A DNA stretch of 64,000 nucleotides from Bacillota bacterium (GCA_023391425.1 JAEWAX010000004.1:1-64000); one strand, 5' to 3'. Counted from the first letter of the stretch, positions 34,843-44,521 are shown. Notes: a model not told the origin generated them from the sequence alone. Numbers and translations are program-made.

Positions 34843-35784
34843 ATGAAAAATAAATCTGTTAAGATTGTAGCTGCGGTATTATTACTTTCAATAGTAATTA
34901 ATATAGTTCTATTTTTGCAAGTAAATGGGCAACCTGGGCGAGTCGGTTTCCAGAATGCTAATTCAAGAGATACATATTTTACATTACACAATGTTAAGCA
35001 GGCTCAAAGCATAAGTAAAGGTAAAGGGATTAAAGTTGGAATATTAGACCATTACTTTGGGTGTGAGGTGAATAAAGATTTATATACAGGCACCGTTGAT
35101 TTTCTAGATGATTCTGAAGCATTTAATAAAATTAGTGAACATGGTTTTTGGATGGCAAATACTTTAAAAGAAATTGCTCCGGAATGTGATATTTATGCCA
35201 TAAATACATTGGACAGTGATGAAGACAAAAAAGTAACAGCAATGATAAAAGCTATAGACTGGGCCATAGAAAACAAAATTGATATTTTGACATATTCTGA
35301 TGCTAAAATATCAGAGAAAAATAGGCATAGGTTTGATGCAGCTGTCAATAAAGCTGTAAAAAACAATATTATAACTACTTTTATACATTATGATAATCCA
35401 AATAATATTTGGCCTGACGGAATGTTCTCAGGTTGGACGCTGAATAAGGGTATTAGAGAGCCTGATTTAAACATATTAAACTATGACTATAATGTGCTAT
35501 CTATGGATAAATATAAAAAGTATAAGAAATTGAAAAATAATATTAGAGGCGGTGACAATATTCCATACTTTTCAATATCATCAACATCACCAGTTACAGC
35601 AGGTTTTATAGCTATACTAAAAAGTGTAAATAATAAGCTTTCGCCAAATGAATATAGAGATATATTGAAAAAGACAAGCTATAAAATGTCATTTAAGGAT
35701 CCGTTTACTTTGGAAGAGTCAGATTGCTCCAATGTTGCGGATATTGGAAAGGCTGTGATATACTTGAAAGAAATATATGAATGA
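34843..35784 (+). CDS. Divergent membrane-anchored subtilase (S8)-like protein
   Basis: The 313-residue protein has an N-terminal membrane anchor (residues 5-24) and an S8-like domain outside. The three catalytic positions can be followed but are divergent: Asp in KVGILDHYFG, His in SEHGFWMANTL (normally HGT), and Ser in ISSTSPVTAGFIA (normally GTSMAAP). The oxyanion asparagine region is not obvious. It may be a specialised protease or a degenerate, non-catalytic relative. It has its own promoter and no clear functional neighbour. Confidence 0.68.
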   Translation: MKNKSVKIVAAVLLLSIVINIVLFLQVNGQPGRVGFQNANSRDTYFTLHNVKQAQSISKGKGIKVGILDHYFGCEVNKDLYTGTVDFLDDSEAFNKISEHGFWMANTLKEIAPECDIYAINTLDSDEDKKVTAMIKAIDWAIENKIDILTYSDAKISEKNRHRFDAAVNKAVKNNIITTFIHYDNPNNIWPDGMFSGWTLNKGIREPDLNILNYDYNVLSMDKYKKYKKLKNNIRGGDNIPYFSISSTSPVTAGFIAILKSVNNKLSPNEYRDILKKTSYKMSFKDPFTLEESDCSNVADIGKAVIYLKEIYE

Positions 35785-35886
35785 TGAATTGATAGCTTGT
35801 AGAATATATTAAATAGCACATGTAGCATTATGATTAAAGTTAAAAATTAACGATTAGTGTATTAATAATAAATTAATGGGGGCGGT

Positions 35887-36162
35887 ATGATGGATTTAAA
35901 TGGAGGTAGTTTTTTCGATTTTTCAAAAATCGCCATTGCCATGATGTTTTGTGTAGTTGTGGTTACTATTGGAGCAATTATCATAGTAAAGATGTTAAAA
36001 GCATCAAAAACATCAGCAATTAATCAACAGTTAACAGAATATAATTCATATAAAGAACTAGCGAACGAGCTAAAAGAAACAAATAAGGAGATGCGTAAGG
36101 AGTTAGTCGATTTAACAGAAAAAGTTAGTTCGATTGAGAAAATGCTTAAGGAAGTTGAATAA
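35887..36162 (+). CDS. Small membrane protein with coiled coil
   Basis: The 91-residue product has one membrane helix (about residues 15-37) and a charged coiled-coil tail (YKELANELKETNKEMRKELVDLTEKV). It is translationally coupled to the next gene: its stop overlaps that gene's start (TAATG). The layout of membrane helix plus coiled coil next to an ArsR-like regulator suggests a regulatory or scaffold partner, but the family is not recognised. Confidence 0.65.
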   Translation: MMDLNGGSFFDFSKIAIAMMFCVVVVTIGAIIIVKMLKASKTSAINQQLTEYNSYKELANELKETNKEMRKELVDLTEKVSSIEKMLKEVE

Positions 36163-36506
36163 TGATGGAACATTCAAATAATGGTATATCTGGTATTTAT
36201 TCTGGAGATGATATAGTAAAAGTTTTTGATTCACTTTCTCATCCTATGAGAATACAAATTATGGGCGTTTTAGCTCATGGTAGACAATATGTAAGTGAGC
36301 TTGCAAGGACTGTCAACATTAGCAGACCTTTATTGTATATGCACTTACAAAAACTAGAAGCTGCTAAACTTATTAAGGGAAATCTTGAAGTATCAGAAGA
36401 TGGTAAAGCTATGAAATATTATGAAATACAACCGTTTGATTTAAAGGTGACTCCTGATACATTATTTGAATTTTCTAAGAGTGTCACAATTAAGAAAGAA
36501 ATATGA
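36162..36506 (+). CDS. ArsR-like winged-helix regulator
   Basis: The 114-residue protein has a winged-helix domain (DSLSHPMRIQIMGVLAHGRQYVSELARTVNISRPLLYMHLQKLEAAKLI) without the cysteine or histidine metal sites of SmtB-type sensors. It overlaps the preceding membrane-protein gene by one base, so the two are made together and the membrane protein may control the regulator. The 295 bases that follow hold no gene I can support. Confidence 0.8.
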   Translation: MMEHSNNGISGIYSGDDIVKVFDSLSHPMRIQIMGVLAHGRQYVSELARTVNISRPLLYMHLQKLEAAKLIKGNLEVSEDGKAMKYYEIQPFDLKVTPDTLFEFSKSVTIKKEI

Positions 36507-36801
36507 TGCTTTTGAATATCACCAAGTAAATTAGCGATATCTTATTTAACAAGCTAGAGTAAAATTACTGTTTAGAGGAATAAATTCCTATAAAGTTAAG
36601 TTTGTTCAACAAAATATAAAGCATATAAAACAGCGATATATAACAGTTTAAGAAATATTAGTAGTTTATACATAGTTATTAACCTTACATATATTGCCTT
36701 AAAAGCCTATAATAAGTGTAGCTTATTTATTAATTTTGGTTATTATTTTAATACTTTTATAAAATACTTTTAAACTACTAGCAAGTTTTAGGAGGAGCAA
36801 A

Positions 36802-37494
36802 ATGAATCAATTTGATAATTCAACACCTCATTTGTCTGCCGTCTATGATAGTCAGATATTAAATACAATTCCATATTATGAATGTTTTCATAATGAGGCA
36901 ATTAATATTATAAAGGTAATTAAAAAGGAGCCTAAAATTTGGTTGGATGTTGGTGCAGGAACTGGAACCTTGGTCAAACGGTGCATGGATTTATTTCCAA
37001 ATACTTTGTTTATCCTGGCTGACCCATCGAGTGAAATGTTAAGTGAGGCAAAGAAGAAACTATCAGGATATGGGGAAAATAGACTTCAGTTCCTAGAGCC
37101 AGTAGAAACACAGAATATAATTTTGGAGCCAGGTCTGAAGCTTGATGTCATTACTGCTATTCAATCACATCATTATCTGTCGCTTGAAGATAGGAAAAAG
37201 GCTACAATGGTTTGCTCGGAAGTTCTCAATGATGGAGGAATTTTTGTTACATATGAAAATACAAGGCCATTTACAGAAAAAGGCATTGATATAAGTAAAC
37301 AAAACTGGAGTAATTATCAAATATCCAGAGGTAAAAGTGAAGAACAGGTTAAGAAACATATAGAAAGATTCGGAGTAGAATACTTTCCAATTACGGTTGA
37401 AGAACATCTAAATTTGTATAAGGAATGTGGGTTTAAAGTAGTGGAATTACTCTGGTTTTCATATATGCAAGCTGGTTTTTATTGTATTAAATAA
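36802..37494 (+). CDS. Class I SAM-dependent methyltransferase
   Basis: The 230-residue protein has motif I LDVGAGTGTLVKRC, the acidic end of strand 2 (FILADPSSEML) and motif IV-like LDVITAIQSHHYL. It belongs to the small-molecule methyltransferase group of Rossmann type; the substrate is unknown. It is monocistronic with AGGAGG before the start. The ending FSYMQAGFYCIK is typical of the UbiE-like set. Confidence 0.85.
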   Translation: MNQFDNSTPHLSAVYDSQILNTIPYYECFHNEAINIIKVIKKEPKIWLDVGAGTGTLVKRCMDLFPNTLFILADPSSEMLSEAKKKLSGYGENRLQFLEPVETQNIILEPGLKLDVITAIQSHHYLSLEDRKKATMVCSEVLNDGGIFVTYENTRPFTEKGIDISKQNWSNYQISRGKSEEQVKKHIERFGVEYFPITVEEHLNLYKECGFKVVELLWFSYMQAGFYCIK

Positions 37495-37672
37495 TGAAAA
37501 AATTTTGTGGCTTACAGGGCTACAAGCCATTCTATATTAGTTTTTGAATATCGGCAAGCATATTAGTGATATCAAACCCACGGTGTTTTAAGGATTGACA
37601 GCGTCATAAATACAGTTTATATTAATACTGTAGATAACATATATATGTATTACACATTATGGAGTGATTATT

Positions 37673-38020
37673 ATGGATAACAAATCAGTAAAAGATTTAG
37701 CTTATAGACATACCCCTGCATTTATTTTGCTATTTTTATCTAAAGAGGATTTATATGGGGCAGCTCTTTTAAACTTAATGGAAAAAGAATTATCAAACTG
37801 CAATGTGGATAGTGCTGCAATCTATCGTTCATTGCAAAAATTAGAAAAAGAAGGGGCAGTTAAAGCATACTGGGAAACTGATATTTCAGGTCCAGCAAGA
37901 AAGTGGTACAAGATAACAGATGTTGGGGTTGCAAGGCTAGCTTGGCATAAAGAAGATATTGAAAAGCGTATGAAAAATTTTGAATTTTTCCTTGAGATGT
38001 ATAACTCAAACTTGAAATAG
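37673..38020 (+). CDS. PadR-family transcriptional regulator
   Basis: The 115-residue protein has the PadR winged helix (FILLFLSKEDLYGAALLNLME ... AAIYRSLQKLEKEGAVKAYWE) and a short dimerising helix. ATG at 37673 is chosen since GGAG is 8 bases upstream. It lies 22 bases before the split permease, so it probably represses that operon in response to an unknown ligand. Confidence 0.88.
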   Translation: MDNKSVKDLAYRHTPAFILLFLSKEDLYGAALLNLMEKELSNCNVDSAAIYRSLQKLEKEGAVKAYWETDISGPARKWYKITDVGVARLAWHKEDIEKRMKNFEFFLEMYNSNLK

Positions 38021-38042
38021 AGATTGGTGCTGGAGGTGTGTA

Positions 38043-38522
38043 TTGTTTAGTGTTGGATTGTATGTCTTAGTATTTATATTACTAATAATTTCTTTTATTA
38101 AAGATAAGAAGAAAACAATAATTGCATTAAAAAAGGCGTGGAAATCTTTTGAGAATATTCTGCCTCAATTTCTTTCAATTATACTGATTATTGGGATTAT
38201 GCTTGCTATACTGGACCCACAGATTATCTCAATTTTAATTGGTCAGAAATCTAGCTATATAGGAATGATAATAGCTGCAATTATAGGTTCTGTGACATTA
38301 ATACCTGGTTTCGTTACATTTCCATTAGCTGCTGCATTATTAAAAGGCGGTGCAGGGTTTATGCCAATAGTAGTATTTATATCAACTTCTATGATGGTTG
38401 GAGTTGTTACAATGCCTGTTGAAATAAAATATTTTGGAAAGAAAGTTACTTTTTTAAGAAATTTCTCAGCCTTGTTTTTCTCATTTATTGTGGCATTTCT
38501 GATAGGAGTGATATTGAAATGA
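38043..38522 (+). CDS. Permease half, DUF318/ArsP-like, first subunit
   Basis: The 159-residue protein has about four membrane helices and the segment GSVTLIPGFVTFPLAAALLKGGAG, reminiscent of the permease family PF03773 (YraQ/ArsP). TTG is the start, with GGAGGTG upstream. Its stop overlaps the start of the next gene, which encodes the matching second half. The family normally has both halves in one chain of about 300-340 residues. Confidence 0.75.
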   Translation: MFSVGLYVLVFILLIISFIKDKKKTIIALKKAWKSFENILPQFLSIILIIGIMLAILDPQIISILIGQKSSYIGMIIAAIIGSVTLIPGFVTFPLAAALLKGGAGFMPIVVFISTSMMVGVVTMPVEIKYFGKKVTFLRNFSALFFSFIVAFLIGVILK

Positions 38523-39055
38523 TAAGGATTTTGGGAAAATATAAGGTTTTCTTAGTTATACTAGCTATTAATATAGTTTTGCTATTACTTAAATGGGACA
38601 TAGGATTAAAATCATTTACAACATCAGCAGATAATTTGCGTCAAATGCTCATAATTATGCCACCAATATTTATTTTACTTGGACTTCTTGATACCTGGGT
38701 ACAAAAGGACACCATGATAAAGTTGATGGGAGAAGGTTCTGGATTGCTAGGTGTAACCGTTGCTTTTTTGCTGGGCTCCATTGCAGCAGGCCCTTTATAT
38801 GCGGCTTTCCCTATTGCTGGAGTTTTATTGAAGAAAGGAAGTAAGTTTTCTAATGTAATAATTTTTATAGGGGCATGGTCTACTACCAAAATACCGTTAC
38901 TATTATTTGAAGCATCTACAATGGGTTGGAAGTTTATGATTGTTAGATTTATTATAGATGTACCAATAATTGTGCTGATTGCTTATATTGTTGAGAAAAT
39001 AATTACATGCCATGAAAAAGAAACTATTTATAATAATGCAAATACGCTTGAATGA
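38519..39055 (+). CDS. Permease half, DUF318/ArsP-like, second subunit
   Basis: The 178-residue protein has about five membrane helices and the matching repeat motif GSIAAGPLYAAFPIAGVLLKKGSK. The ATGA overlap with the first half indicates translational coupling and a heterodimer. The transported compound is not known; relatives move organoarsenicals or remain uncharacterised. A flavodoxin-ferredoxin protein follows after about 120 bases. Confidence 0.75.
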   Translation: MIRILGKYKVFLVILAINIVLLLLKWDIGLKSFTTSADNLRQMLIIMPPIFILLGLLDTWVQKDTMIKLMGEGSGLLGVTVAFLLGSIAAGPLYAAFPIAGVLLKKGSKFSNVIIFIGAWSTTKIPLLLFEASTMGWKFMIVRFIIDVPIIVLIAYIVEKIITCHEKETIYNNANTLE

Positions 39056-39172
39056 AAATAAAGCGCAGAAGTTCTATTTTTACATTGCTGCTTATTACTA
39101 CTGTCATATAAAACACCAAATAAAAAAATGAAAGACATCAAATAGAAATGGTAAAAGTCGAAAGGGTAAATA

Positions 39173-39940
39173 ATGAGACTATTAATAATATATCATACAG
39201 GTGTAGGTAACACAAAAATGGTGGCTGAACGAATCAAAAGATGTTTTGAGGAGGCAGAAAATCAAGTTTATATTTTTTCGCTTGATCAGTTACCAGAAAC
39301 CATTTTATACAGTGAATTTGATGGAATTGTAATTGGTTTCCCCACAATACATACGCATCCAACGAAACGGATATTACATTATATAGATAGCATTGATAAG
39401 CTCGAAAAACCTATGCCTGCCTTTATTTTCACAACATGTGGATTGTACTCAGCCAATACGGTACGTATTTTCTGCAGGAAGAGTCTAATAAAAAACTTGA
39501 TACCAATTAAGTGTGCAAGCTATAGATGTGCTGCTACCGATGGAGTTTTAATAGCCCCCTATATAAAATTTATCGGAAAACCTGAAAAATATTTGGAGCA
39601 AAAAATATTGAAAGACTGTATGATATTTATTGATAAATTAAAGAATGGAAAGACAAGTGCCCACATACCTAGATTTAAATTTTACAGTATTATTAATTAC
39701 CCTAATAAAGTAGTTGGGCAACATATAACATTCCCTATTTATTTACATAAAAGTCAATGTACTAAGTGCGGGAAGTGCATTAATGATTGCCCATCAAAGG
39801 CGCTTGTAGCAGACAAAGAGAGTTTTCCGCAATTTGACAGAGTTAAATGCGAAAAATGTTATAGATGTATACACCATTGCTTGAATAAAGCCTTGTCACT
39901 ATCTAAGAGAGAAATTTCTAAAGTAACAATAAGAAATTAG
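39173..39940 (+). CDS. EFR1-type flavodoxin/ferredoxin protein
   Basis: The 255-residue protein has an N-terminal flavodoxin-like domain (YHTGVGNTKMVAERI binds FMN phosphate) and two C-terminal [4Fe-4S] motifs (CTKCGKCINDCPSKAL and CEKCYRCIHHCLNKAL). Such EFR1 proteins pass electrons in anaerobes. Placed after the PadR-permease genes, it may reduce the transported compound or belong to a separate unit. Confidence 0.85.
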   Translation: MRLLIIYHTGVGNTKMVAERIKRCFEEAENQVYIFSLDQLPETILYSEFDGIVIGFPTIHTHPTKRILHYIDSIDKLEKPMPAFIFTTCGLYSANTVRIFCRKSLIKNLIPIKCASYRCAATDGVLIAPYIKFIGKPEKYLEQKILKDCMIFIDKLKNGKTSAHIPRFKFYSIINYPNKVVGQHITFPIYLHKSQCTKCGKCINDCPSKALVADKESFPQFDRVKCEKCYRCIHHCLNKALSLSKREISKVTIRN

Positions 39941-40273
39941 GATTTATAACATAAAGAGATAGCATCTATTTTTTTGGATGTTAATGGCTCAATTGAAGTC
40001 GTTATTGATAAATTAAACTTTCTATAACAAAACAAATATTGACTACATAGACTAATTATGATAATTTAAATATATCATAGCATTGAAAGGAAGGTATTGA
40101 TGTCGGTTAGTATTGTAATGGTGATTTTCAACTAAATATAGTTGGAAAGTTCATAAGTAAAACAGGTAGTTAGCCTGTTTATTATTTGTGTTCTTAAAAA
40201 GGCATTACCTTACAGACTGCTCAATGACTATTTTCGGATTACATTTGCTAAGATACCGGATTTATTAATGTAT

Positions 40274-40304
40274 AGCGCGACAAGGTTGTTTGTCGGGCTT
40301 TTTT
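40274..40304 (+). terminator. Terminator-like hairpin
   Basis: AGCGCGACAA pairs with TTGTCGGGCT (one mismatch), followed by TTTTT. It ends an unassigned transcript or the leader of the downstream gene. Confidence 0.7.
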
Positions 40305-40415
40305 AGTTTTCACTTTATAAAAGTATGAGTGTAACTAAGGCTTTAGACAACGCAAGATTTTGATGCAAGTCAAGCTTACTAATCCGTTTTATTACAATTG
40401 TTTAATTTCCATTAC

Positions 40416-40480
40416 ACCCGCAGGAGCATTCTGCCTTTTACAGGCAAGGTATGTCTTTTGCGGGTTTTAATTTTATTTAA
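40416..40480 (+). terminator. Terminator or attenuator before the MutS2-like gene
   Basis: ACCCGCA pairs with TGCGGGT, enclosing a second stem (TGCC with GGCA). TTTTAATTTTATTT follows, only about 20 bases before the next start codon. It could be an attenuator of the downstream gene. Confidence 0.65.
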
Positions 40481-40496
40481 GGAGAATTAATCAATT

Positions 40497-42449
40497 ATGA
40501 AAAAAATGTATGAGACGTTAGAATTTAATAAAGTACTTAACATACTTGAGGAACATGCTTTATCAGATGAGGCTAAAACCAAAATAAGAGAGCTTGAACC
40601 ATATCTTTCAGAAGTAGAAGTATCGAGACATTTAAATGAAACAACTGAAGCAAAACTTATTATAGAGCACTATGGAAATCCCCCGCTTTCAGCTATGTGT
40701 GAGCTTCAAAAATTGCTGTCTTTACTTGGCAAGGGGACATTTCTTATGCCAGAGCAATTGAGCTGTATTGCACAATTTCTTACTACATGCAGAAGATTGA
40801 AGGTATACCTTAAGAATGCTGAAAGCTCGTCTACAGCAGTGGCTTCCTATGGCGATTCAATTTATGCACTGTCAGAGGTTGAGGATGAAATAAATCAAAC
40901 TGTGCGTGGAAGTCAGCTCGATGATAAAGCTTCTCCGTTACTTGCGGATATTAGGAGAAAAATTGCAAATGCAGGAGTACAAATAAAATCAAAGCTCGAT
41001 TCACTACTAAGGAATAATAAAATTTGGTTCTCAGAGGGCTTTGTAGCAGTTCGTAACGGCCATTATACACTACCAGTCAAAAGAGAGTACAAAAACCATG
41101 TTGTGGGAACGGTAATTGATATTTCACAAAGTGGAAGTACCTACTTTATTGAACCCTCAGCAGCAAGAAAGCTGCAGGAGGAAATGGCACTTCTGAATAT
41201 AGAAGAGGACAATGAAGTGAGGCGTATATTATATACACTGACTGCACTTGTTGAAGAAAATCTGCCATTTATCAATATTAATATTGAAACTATGGAAAGC
41301 CTTGATTTTATATTCGCTAAAGCGAAACTAAGTATAGCAATGAAAGCTATTTCACTCCCAGTTTTCACTCAAAGGAAAATAAAAATAAAGGAAGGGCGGC
41401 ACCCATTATTAAAAGCCGAAACTGTAGTTCCTCTTGATTTTGAGATTGGAGATAAAATACAGGGCGTAATTATTACTGGGCCAAATACTGGAGGAAAAAC
41501 AGTTGCGCTCAAAACTATAGGCCTATTATCGTTAATGGCACAGAGTGGGCTCCATGTTCCTGCAGCAGATGGATATTTTTCAATGAACAATTATGTACTC
41601 TGTGACATTGGAGACGGACAAAGCATTGCTGAAAATCTATCTACTTTTTCAGCCCATGTGACAAATATAATTGAAATACTACGATTGGCTGGTGAAGAGT
41701 CTATAGTTTTGCTTGATGAACTTGGCTCAGGCACTGACCCTGCAGAAGGAATGGGGCTGGCAATTGCCATTTTGGAAGAGTTAATAAATAAGAAATGTCT
41801 TTTTGTAGCAACAACTCACTATCCTGAAATTAAGGATTTTGCAAAAGCAACATCTGGGCTGATTAATGCAAGGATGGCCTTTGACCGTCAAAGTCTGTTG
41901 CCTTTATATCGATTGGAAATCGGGGAGGCAGGCGAAAGCTGTGCTCTTTATATAGCAAAACGTTTGGGACTTCCTCAGCGTATGATTGAGAGAGCAAGTA
42001 TTGCAGCATATGGTAATAAGGTCAATACTCATTCTGACTTTTCTTTAAATGTTACTGCACCAGTTCAGGACCGTGTACACGATGGACAGGAGTCGATTGC
42101 TAAAAGGGTTAAAAAGCAAGAGGTTAAAAAAGTTCCAGATAGTCCTCGTAGTATGAAATTCAATATTGGTGACAGTGTCATGGTTTACCCAGAGAAAATG
42201 ATAGGTATTGTATATCAGAAATCAAATGAAAAAGGTGAAATTGGAGTACAGCTAAAAAAGAAAAAGTTACTGATAAACCATAAAAGGTTAAAGTTACATG
42301 TTCCCGCTAGCGAGCTTTATCCAGAGAACTATGACTTCTCCATTATCTTTGACACAGTTATAAACCGAAAGACAAGACATACGATGGAACGCAAGCATGA
42401 CCCAAAACTTAGAATTGAAACTACGAACGAAGAAAGAGCTTGTGATTAG
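40497..42449 (+). CDS. MutS2-like ATPase lacking the Smr nuclease domain
   Basis: The 650-residue protein follows MutS2 through the core and clamp helices to the ABC ATPase: Walker A GPNTGGKT, Walker B IVLLDELGSGTDP, then the ATTHYPEIK switch. After that it ends in a basic tail (VINRKTRHTMERKHDP) and not in the Smr endonuclease domain of full-length MutS2 (about 780-790 residues). No MutS1 mismatch-recognition domain is present. It may bind branched DNA or collided ribosomes like MutS2 but could not cut. A double hairpin precedes it. Confidence 0.85.
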   Translation: MKKMYETLEFNKVLNILEEHALSDEAKTKIRELEPYLSEVEVSRHLNETTEAKLIIEHYGNPPLSAMCELQKLLSLLGKGTFLMPEQLSCIAQFLTTCRRLKVYLKNAESSSTAVASYGDSIYALSEVEDEINQTVRGSQLDDKASPLLADIRRKIANAGVQIKSKLDSLLRNNKIWFSEGFVAVRNGHYTLPVKREYKNHVVGTVIDISQSGSTYFIEPSAARKLQEEMALLNIEEDNEVRRILYTLTALVEENLPFININIETMESLDFIFAKAKLSIAMKAISLPVFTQRKIKIKEGRHPLLKAETVVPLDFEIGDKIQGVIITGPNTGGKTVALKTIGLLSLMAQSGLHVPAADGYFSMNNYVLCDIGDGQSIAENLSTFSAHVTNIIEILRLAGEESIVLLDELGSGTDPAEGMGLAIAILEELINKKCLFVATTHYPEIKDFAKATSGLINARMAFDRQSLLPLYRLEIGEAGESCALYIAKRLGLPQRMIERASIAAYGNKVNTHSDFSLNVTAPVQDRVHDGQESIAKRVKKQEVKKVPDSPRSMKFNIGDSVMVYPEKMIGIVYQKSNEKGEIGVQLKKKKLLINHKRLKLHVPASELYPENYDFSIIFDTVINRKTRHTMERKHDPKLRIETTNEERACD

Positions 42450-42568
42450 AATTAATACAAGTGGGGTTAATAAATCCCACTTGTAAAAGGTACATGACCG
42501 TTTTTGATAATATATTAATATTCAGTAGAAATTCACTTGACCTTCACAAATATTCAAAAAGAATGAGG

Positions 42569-42732
42569 TATAATAAAGTTAACTTAAAACATTGGCAAAG
42601 AAGGTAACTAAGTTGCACTTATACTTGGAAGGTATAAAAGGAAGATGTAGCTCTGATGTATAATCTCAGGGCTACGTATCTAATGCATAATTGTTTAATT
42701 AAAAGGCAGACTGAAATTAGGTTTGTCTTTTT
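42569..42732 (+). ncRNA. Candidate small RNA or leader RNA
   Basis: TATAAT at 42569-42574 (weak TTCACA 19 bases before) is followed by a hairpin GTAGCTCTGA/TCAGGGCTAC (42648-42676). A terminator comes next, AAAGGCAGAC/GTTTGTCTTT with a T run ending near 42732. No ORF is seen. The gene downstream is 145 bases away, so this looks like a separate transcript of about 150 nt. No known RNA class was recognised. Confidence 0.4.
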
Positions 42733-42877
42733 TATGCCAGTTTTATATTATGCTAATTTATTGCAGGCAAATGTTTATTAGTGTAAAATAGTATTGAAAA
42801 TAGAGTGGTAGATTTAGTTATATAGGCATATGAAAAAAATATAAAACACAAAAGAAACACATATTGGAGGCACTGAG

Positions 42878-44521
42878 GTGAATGAACTAATTTATATAAC
42901 AGGTCATAAAAATCCAGATACAGATTCAATATGCTCTGCTATAGCATATGCAGAACTAAAAAAAAGACATGCGATAGATGCAGTTCCGATTAGAATCGGA
43001 GATATAAACAAAGAAACAGAATTTGTTCTTAAATATTTTGGAGTAGAAGTCCCAGAGTATAAAGAAACAGTTAGAACTCAGGTATCAGACTTAAATATGG
43101 ATATTATTAATCCAGTATCTGAGGACATTTCGATAAAATCAGCATGGAGCATAATGCAAAAAAATAATATAAAAGTATTACCTGTAGCTGATACAAAAGG
43201 AAAGCTTTTAGGTATTATTACCTTATCTAATATAACTAGTAGCTTCTTAGATGCTTTGGAAAATAATATTCTTTGCTCAAGCAACACACCACTGAGAAAT
43301 ATTATAGATACTCTTAACGCAAGACTTATTTGTGGAAATGAGGATGAATTTAAAGCTGCCGGAAAAGTTGTAATTGCAGCTATGGTGCCTGATGATATGG
43401 AGCCATTTATTGAAAAAGGAGATATTGTTTTATTAGGAAATCGTAAGGATAGCCAAATAAAGGCTATAGATATAGGTGCAAGCTGCATTATTTTAACCTG
43501 CGGAGGGCAAATTGATGATGACGTTTTGGAGCATGCACAAGAAACAGGTTGTATTGTATTGGAAACAGGATATGATACGTTTACCACAGCAAGGCTTATT
43601 AATCAAAGTATACCTATTAGCTATATAATGACTAATAAACAATTGGTTTGCTTTAATATACATGATTTCACTGAAAACATTAAAGATAAGATGCTCAAAA
43701 CGAGATATCGTAGTTATCCTGTTATAGATGACAATGGCTATATAAAAGGATTTATTTCAAGATATCATTTAATATCCCAGAGAAGAAAAAAGATAATTCT
43801 TTTAGATCATAACGAGAAAGCCCAGACTATAGATGGAATTGACCAGGCGGACATCTTGGAGATAATAGATCATCATAGAATAGGTGATATTCAAACAAGT
43901 TACCCTATACGTTTCAAGAATGATGCAGTAGGTAGTACAGCAACACTTATTGCCAATATGTATTTTGAAAATGGTCTAAATCCGTCAAAAAGTATTGCTG
44001 GAATATTATGTGGCGCTATTATATCTGATACTTTACAGTTTAAGTCGCCAACGAGTACCTATACTGATGAACTAGCAGCTAGTAAGCTTGCAAAAATAGC
44101 AGATATAAATATAAAGGAATTTGCTACGGCTTTGTACAAAGCTAGTGCCTCTTTGGAAGGAATGAGCCCGCAAACAATACTGGATTATGATTTTAAGGAT
44201 TTTATCTTTAATAAATATAAAATAGGAATAGGTCAAATAAACTCAAGTGATTCAGAGGCTTTTAAAAAGGTACAGGAAAGTCTTATTGAACATATGAAAA
44301 TTGTAAAGGAAAATAAAGGGTATAGACTCGTATTGCTAATGGTTACTGATATAACAAATGAGGGCTCAGAAATATTGTTTGTTGGAGATGATGATGCCTT
44401 GCTAGAAAAGGCCTTCAATATCAAAGGCAATGAAGGTAGTGGGTTTTTAAAAGGTGTAGTATCAAGGAAAAAACAGATTATTCCAATACTCTCGAGTACA
44501 ATACAGAGAGAAATGCTATAG
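42878..44521 (+). CDS. Manganese-dependent inorganic pyrophosphatase with CBS-DRTGG insert
   Basis: The 547-residue family II pyrophosphatase has the DHH metal motifs (TGHKNPDTDS at the start, EIIDHHRIGD after the insert) and the C-terminal DHHA2 domain ending VSRKKQIIPIL. Between them lie two CBS motifs flanking a DRTGG domain (about residues 70-300). In characterised relatives this insert binds AMP/ADP or diadenosine phosphates and adjusts activity. GTG start with GGAGG upstream. It hydrolyses pyrophosphate in the cytoplasm. Confidence 0.93.
   Translation: MNELIYITGHKNPDTDSICSAIAYAELKKRHAIDAVPIRIGDINKETEFVLKYFGVEVPEYKETVRTQVSDLNMDIINPVSEDISIKSAWSIMQKNNIKVLPVADTKGKLLGIITLSNITSSFLDALENNILCSSNTPLRNIIDTLNARLICGNEDEFKAAGKVVIAAMVPDDMEPFIEKGDIVLLGNRKDSQIKAIDIGASCIILTCGGQIDDDVLEHAQETGCIVLETGYDTFTTARLINQSIPISYIMTNKQLVCFNIHDFTENIKDKMLKTRYRSYPVIDDNGYIKGFISRYHLISQRRKKIILLDHNEKAQTIDGIDQADILEIIDHHRIGDIQTSYPIRFKNDAVGSTATLIANMYFENGLNPSKSIAGILCGAIISDTLQFKSPTSTYTDELAASKLAKIADINIKEFATALYKASASLEGMSPQTILDYDFKDFIFNKYKIGIGQINSSDSEAFKKVQESLIEHMKIVKENKGYRLVLLMVTDITNEGSEILFVGDDDALLEKAFNIKGNEGSGFLKGVVSRKKQIIPILSSTIQREML

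Larger units (their letters stand above)
39941..40496. other. Gene-free region with several hairpins
   Basis: No coding gene is supported in these 556 bases. Apart from two hairpin terminators listed separately, there is AAACAGG/CCTGTTT (40162-40182) followed by a T-rich stretch. Three such structures in a row suggest one or two short transcripts ahead of the MutS2-like gene. No riboswitch class was recognised. Confidence 0.5.

Noticed and set aside
42537..42574. TTGACC and TATAAT as a standard promoter pair
   Set aside because: The spacing is 26 bases, too long; only the -10 element with a weaker -35 is considered.
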